DNA of 64,000 bases, from positions 3,658,001 to 3,722,000 of the forward strand of contig NZ_CP031969.1 of the NCBI RefSeq assembly GCF_003443735.1, in the 5' to 3' direction. This DNA is from Streptomyces sp. CC0208 (GTDB lineage Bacteria; Actinomycetota; Actinomycetes; Streptomycetales; Streptomycetaceae). Each line of letters begins with the position of its first letter. The stretch's first letter is position 1. This document shows, in pieces, positions 60,493 to 64,000 of this stretch. The position numbers and the translations under genes are program-made. The notes beneath the pieces were generated by a model that did not search any database, was not told the DNA's origin, and worked only from the letters and a program-made list of their open reading frames with translations.

Positions 60493-62765
60493 CAGCCGAC
60501 CCCCGCCGGGGTGCCGACCTCGCCGGTCCGCTTCAGTTTCTGCCAGCGCAGGCGGCCGCCGGTCAGGGCGGTGATGCAGGAGTGGATGAGGACGAGGTAC
60601 ATCATCTGGCGGTAGGCCAGCTGCTGGAGCGGCATCATCAGCAGATAGCGGTACTTCTCCTTGTCCAGCCTGAAGGCGTACGCCGCGCACACGAACTGGA
60701 TGCCGAGGACCGCGAGCCACGCGTACAGCGCCGCCCGGAAGTCGATGAAGATCATCGAGTAGGCGGTGAACACGTCGATCAGCGGGGCGAAGACCGGCGT
60801 GACGATCTGGAAGATCACCACCAGCGGCATGCCGACCCGGCCGAAGCGGCCCGAGGGCCCCTTGTCGGTGAGGGACTTGCGGTGCTTCCACAGCGCCTGC
60901 ATGGTGCCGTACGACCACCGGTAGCGCTGCGACCACAGCTGCTTGAGGGAGCCGGGCGCCTCGGTCCACGCGCGTGCGTGCTCCTGGTAGACGACCCGCC
61001 GGCCCGCGCGATGTATCGCGATGGTGATGTCGGTGTCCTCGGCGAGGGTGTCCTCGCTCATGCCGCCGACCTGGAGGACCGCCTCGCGGCGGAACGCGCC
61101 GATCGCACCCGGGATGGTGGGCATGCAGCGCAGCAGGTCGTACATCCGGCGGTCGAGGTTGAAGCCCATCACGTACTCGATGTGCTGCCAGGCGCCGATG
61201 ACCGTGTCGCGGTTGCCGACCTTGGCGTTTCCGGCGACCGCGCCGACCTCGGGGTCGGCGAAGGGCTGCACCAGCTGGTGCACGGCGTCCGGTTCGAAGA
61301 CCGTGTCACCGTCCATCATGATGACGATGTCGTAACTCGCGTTGCGGACACCGTTGTTGAGGGCGGCCGGTTTGCCGGCGTTGTCCTGGCGGATGACCCG
61401 CACGTTCGTCATGCCGAGGGCCCGGGCCGCCTCGCGCGAGATCTCGGAGGTGCCGTCCGACGAGCCGTCGTCGACCACGATGATCTCGATCGGATGGGTG
61501 CTCTTCGACAACGACTCCAGAGTGTTGGCGATGCACTCCTTCTCGTTGTACGCCGGGACGATCACCGTCACCGGCCGGGTGACCGTGGGTCCCCAGCTGA
61601 AGCGACGTTTGTTGCGCAGTCTGTAGTGGCGGCGGGCGAGGATCAGCATCATCCCGAACCGGCCCATGACGGCCACGCCCACGATCACGAGTCCGACCGA
61701 CAGCGTGGGCACGGTGTACTCGGCGACGGCGACGGCCGCGACGAGCGCCTTGCCCTCGTAGAGGGTCGTGCCGGTGGCCTCGCGGTGCGCGGCCTGGAGA
61801 CGGTCGGTGCCGTCGGTGCTCGGGCCGTTGGCCGCCCCCTGGGGCTGCCGGCCCGTCTGCCCGCCCGCCGGAGCGCCGTTGGTGTTCTGCGCCTCGATGA
61901 CCCCGCTGATGGTGGTGAAGGTGTAGCCCTTCGCCCGCATCTTCTCGATGTACTCCGGCAGCGCCTTGATCGTCTGCTCACGGTCGCCGCCGGCGTCGTG
62001 CATCAGCACCGCGGCGCCCGAGGTCCCGGACGGGGTGGCCCACTTGACGATCTTCGCGACGCCCGGCTTCTTCCAGTCGTCGCTGTCGGTGTCGACGAAG
62101 ACGCTGGTGTAGCCCTCCTCTCCGAGCTTCTTGTAGACGGGCCAGCTGTAGTTGTCGATCGCGTCCGTCTCGGAGGAGTACGGCGCCCGGAACAGCGTGG
62201 TGGTGATGCCGGCCGCGCCCGCGAGGGCGAGCTGTGTCTGGGTCATCTCGCGCCGGATGCGGGCGTCGCTCTGGTAGGAGAGGTCGACGTGGGTGAAGGT
62301 GTGGATGCCCACCTCATTGCCCTGGTCGACCATGTCCTTCACGATCCCCGGGTAGCGCGAGACCATCGAGCCCACCAGGAAGAAGGTCGCCGGGACGTCG
62401 TACTTCTCCAGGATCTCCAGCACCTGGGGGGTGTACGTCGGGTTCGGGCCGTCGTCGAAGGTGAGCGCGATCGTCTTGGACGGTACGGAGGTCGTGGTCG
62501 CCTGGCCGCCCCGGAAGCTGATGATCGGCCCGCCGTTGATGATCTCGTCGGGGACCTTGCTGGAGCTGGCGCCGTCGCGCACCCGCTCGTCGCCGCCGAC
62601 CTCGGCGCGCAGATAGCCGTCGAGCAGCATCACGCTGGTCAGGCCGAGCAGGAGCAGCAGGGCGAGGAGGACCCGCGGTTTCTGCAGCGCCGCGGCCTTG
62701 CCCGCCGCCCGCTCGATGCGGGAGGGGGCACGCCGGCGGCCGCGGGAGGGCGTCGTCGTGGTCAT
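60492..62765 (-). CDS. Fused polysaccharide deacetylase / family-2 glycosyltransferase synthase
   Basis: 757-residue membrane enzyme. After one helix (~31-49) comes a CE4 deacetylase domain (~95-295): Asp104-Asp105 in LTFDDGPNPT, His155/His159 in HTFTHVD, RAPY at 193-196, His256 in LMHDAGG. After a Gly/Pro linker and two helices comes a processive GT2 domain (~395-650): DDGSSDGT (432-439), DGDT (485-488), AEDTDITIAIHRAG and QRYRWSYG, then three to four helices. This is PgaB-plus-PgaC in one chain, like the Streptomyces MatA/PNAG-type synthases I recall. It likely makes and partly de-N-acetylates a poly-N-acetylglucosamine-like polymer. It lies 19 nt after the small membrane-protein gene. Confidence 0.9.
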   Translation of the reverse strand: MTTTTPSRGRRRAPSRIERAAGKAAALQKPRVLLALLLLLGLTSVMLLDGYLRAEVGGDERVRDGASSSKVPDEIINGGPIISFRGGQATTTSVPSKTIALTFDDGPNPTYTPQVLEILEKYDVPATFFLVGSMVSRYPGIVKDMVDQGNEVGIHTFTHVDLSYQSDARIRREMTQTQLALAGAAGITTTLFRAPYSSETDAIDNYSWPVYKKLGEEGYTSVFVDTDSDDWKKPGVAKIVKWATPSGTSGAAVLMHDAGGDREQTIKALPEYIEKMRAKGYTFTTISGVIEAQNTNGAPAGGQTGRQPQGAANGPSTDGTDRLQAAHREATGTTLYEGKALVAAVAVAEYTVPTLSVGLVIVGVAVMGRFGMMLILARRHYRLRNKRRFSWGPTVTRPVTVIVPAYNEKECIANTLESLSKSTHPIEIIVVDDGSSDGTSEISREAARALGMTNVRVIRQDNAGKPAALNNGVRNASYDIVIMMDGDTVFEPDAVHQLVQPFADPEVGAVAGNAKVGNRDTVIGAWQHIEYVMGFNLDRRMYDLLRCMPTIPGAIGAFRREAVLQVGGMSEDTLAEDTDITIAIHRAGRRVVYQEHARAWTEAPGSLKQLWSQRYRWSYGTMQALWKHRKSLTDKGPSGRFGRVGMPLVVIFQIVTPVFAPLIDVFTAYSMIFIDFRAALYAWLAVLGIQFVCAAYAFRLDKEKYRYLLMMPLQQLAYRQMMYLVLIHSCITALTGGRLRWQKLKRTGEVGTPAGVG

Positions 62766-62784
62766 GTGGTGGGCCCCGTTCCGG

Positions 62785-63183
62785 TCAGTTGGAGGCCGCG
62801 GAGGCGGTCGCGGTGGGGGCGGCGGTCGGCGGAGCGCCCGTGGCGGTGCCGACGGGCGGGGTGCCCGTGGGCCTCGACGGCGGGGTGCCGACACCGCCCT
62901 GTGGCCGGAGGCCGCCGGGGCCGGAGTTCGAGGCGCCGGGGCCGCCGCCCGCGAAGGGCAGCAGGGTCGTGCTGGAGACGCCGATGCCCATGAAGGCCAG
63001 GCCCAGCACGACGGCGTACCCGAGGGACAGGACGCCGAGGAGAAGGCCGATCCGGCGCAGCAACTTGGAGCGGCGTCCGGAGTTGTCAACGAACACGGGA
63101 CCGTCGGCGGGCCCGTTACTACCGCGTTTGCGGCGGCGACCGCGCGTGTCCGCACGGTTTTCGGTGGCAGTCTCGGAATGCAT
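62785..63183 (-). CDS. Small membrane protein opening the polysaccharide operon
   Basis: 132-residue protein of unknown function. Residues 1-42 are basic and cytosolic (RGRRRKRGSNG), ~43-66 one membrane span (IGLLLGVLSLGYAVVLGLAF), and the outside part is Gly/Pro/Thr/Ala-rich and probably disordered (TPPSRPTGTPPVGTATGAPP). No lipobox or enzyme motif is visible. As first gene before the deacetylase-GT2 fusion it may anchor or regulate the synthase, as small partners do in Pga/Bcs systems (inference). Confidence 0.75.
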   Translation of the reverse strand: MHSETATENRADTRGRRRKRGSNGPADGPVFVDNSGRRSKLLRRIGLLLGVLSLGYAVVLGLAFMGIGVSSTTLLPFAGGGPGASNSGPGGLRPQGGVGTPPSRPTGTPPVGTATGAPPTAAPTATASAASN

Positions 63184-63488
63184 TCCCCAGACATTAAGGA
63201 GTCTTTATGTGACCGAGTCGGCCGTTCTTGTGAGACGCATATGAGAAACGCCTTAACCTGTCTTTTTCCTGAGAGACTCCGTGAACGCCTGCGCAGGTCG
63301 CCATGGCGGCAAGTGCACCGAATGCCCCGTTCATTTCGCCCGATTGGCCTGATTCGCGCAATGCCGCCCGTGGATTCCCTATGGATCGACTGCTGCTTTG
63401 AACAACGGCTCCGTATGAGACGTTCTCTTCTTGAATGAGCCTTTGTTTCGAGCCTGAGACGAACATCACGAGAGCGGGTGCATGAACA
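63184..63488. other. Intergenic region between divergent operons
   Basis: 305 nt with below-average GC, holding the promoters of the polysaccharide operon (minus strand) and of the chitinase-like lipoprotein gene (plus strand). No gene or named motif is seen; a palindromic GGAATGCATTCC lies over the start codon of the small membrane-protein gene. Confidence 0.5.
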
Positions 63489-64000
63489 ATGCGGGGTTTC
63501 CTGAGGTCGGCCGCCGGGTTTACGTGTCTGTTTGCCCTGGCCGCCACGGGGTGTTCCGCGGAGTCCGAACGGCCCTCGTCAAGCGGCACCTCGTCAGCCG
63601 GCACCTCGTCGACCGGCACCTCGTCAGCCGGCACCTCGTACGCCCCGTACGTCAGCGCCACCGAGGCCTCGGACAACGACTCCGCAGGCTCGCCCTCGGT
63701 CTACAACCTCGCGTTCGTGATCGCCGACGGGACTGACTGCACACCGTCCTGGAACGGCACGTCGGCGGTCGGCGACTCCTCCGTCAGGTCCCGGATCAGC
63801 GCACTGAAGAAGGGCGGCGCGGAGGTGCGGGTGTCCTTCGGCGGGGCGTCCGGGAAGGAACTGGCCGAGACCTGCTCCAGTGCGGCGAAGCTCGCGGCGG
63901 CTTATGGGAAGGCGCTGGACGCGGCCGGTTCCTCGCTCGCCGACTTCGACATCGAGGGGGACGCGCTGACCGACTCGGACTCGGTGGATCTGCGGTCCCA
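63489..64000 (+). CDS. GH18 chitinase-like lipoprotein (5' part, runs off the window)
   Basis: At least 170 residues, still open at the window end. ATG 63489 begins MRGFLRSAAGFTCLFALAAT, and LAATGC gives a lipobox with the lipidated Cys near residue 21, so it should be membrane-anchored on the outer face. A Gly-Thr-Ser repeat linker follows, then a glycoside-hydrolase-18-like barrel: VYNLAFVIADGTDCTPSWNG, VSFGGASGKELAETC, and LADFDIEG, matching the D-x-D-x-E catalytic motif with the acid Glu in place. Chitin or related polymers are the probable substrates. The rest of the domain lies beyond the window. Confidence 0.8.
   Translation, partial: MRGFLRSAAGFTCLFALAATGCSAESERPSSSGTSSAGTSSTGTSSAGTSYAPYVSATEASDNDSAGSPSVYNLAFVIADGTDCTPSWNGTSAVGDSSVRSRISALKKGGAEVRVSFGGASGKELAETCSSAAKLAAAYGKALDAAGSSLADFDIEGDALTDSDSVDLRS
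63585..63644 (+). repeat. Four tandem 15-bp repeats encoding a Gly-Thr-Ser linker
   Basis: GGCACCTCGTCAGCC and close variants occur four times in frame, encoding GTS(S/Y)A-like pentapeptides between the lipidated Cys and the catalytic domain. Copy number probably varies between strains. Confidence 0.85.

Noticed and set aside
63194..63676. Minus-strand frame with repeated VPADEVP peptides
   Set aside because: The repeats are the antisense of the in-frame 15-bp linker repeat of the GH18-like lipoprotein gene; no start signal is seen.

Overview
This window looks like chromosomal DNA from a Streptomyces-type actinomycete. The DNA is very GC-rich, starts are often GTG or ATG, and many genes overlap by ATGA or GTGA. 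A complete 14-gene nuoA-N operon (respiratory complex I) sits near menaquinone genes (a GGR/MenJ-type reductase, menG and a long-chain polyprenyl diphosphate synthase). There are also Tat/Sec-exported enzymes, a c-di-AMP (ydaO-type) riboswitch ahead of a cell-wall lytic protein, and a Rex-type operator before nuoA. I recall a similar nuo / menG / recQ / polyprenyl synthase neighbourhood from Streptomyces coelicolor; that recollection is knowledge, not something shown here.

Layout. 1-15.7 kb is mixed core and accessory sequence: a RarD-like permease whose 3' end runs into a decayed MFS gene and an HxlR regulator remnant, a VOC protein, a secreted M28 aminopeptidase, a TPR protein, a P-loop protein/amidase pair, an FMN oxidoreductase, an ABC exporter, a LolA-like protein, polyprenyl synthase, a CocE-type hydrolase, the riboswitch-controlled transglycosylase-like protein, and a HAD phosphatase. 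16-21.9 kb is a galactan-utilisation locus: a binding protein, two permeases and a LacI repressor in one operon, diverging from a secreted GH53 endo-galactanase, with two inverted copies of one 16-bp operator between them. 21.9-22.65 kb is a non-coding array of about eight degenerate ~94-bp repeats. 22.7-28 kb holds an FAD monooxygenase/ATP-grasp pair, fumarylacetoacetase and an M56 peptidase.

28.0-34.9 kb is the most unusual operon: a GntR regulator, a two-cluster ferredoxin, a sulfonate/nitrate-type ABC importer whose binding protein has an extra NosL-like C-terminal domain, and an AprA/fumarate-reductase-like flavoprotein fused to a HEAT-repeat domain. It reads as uptake plus redox conversion of a small, probably sulfur-containing, substrate; the substrate cannot be told from sequence.

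35-37.8 kb has recQ and a small secreted protein. 37.9-53.9 kb is nuoN back to nuoA on the minus strand. A ~730-bp regulatory intergenic region follows, then an NlpC/P60 hydrolase, a decayed peptide deformylase, the menaquinone reductase-like flavoprotein, a GNAT acetyltransferase, a PASTA protein and menG. 59-63.2 kb is a membrane polysaccharide operon (small membrane protein, fused CE4 deacetylase-GT2 synthase, acyltransferase). The window ends inside a GH18-like lipoprotein gene.

I saw no rRNA, tRNA, CRISPR array, transposase or prophage. Evidence of gene decay (MFS, HxlR, deformylase) is limited to small intergenic remnants.
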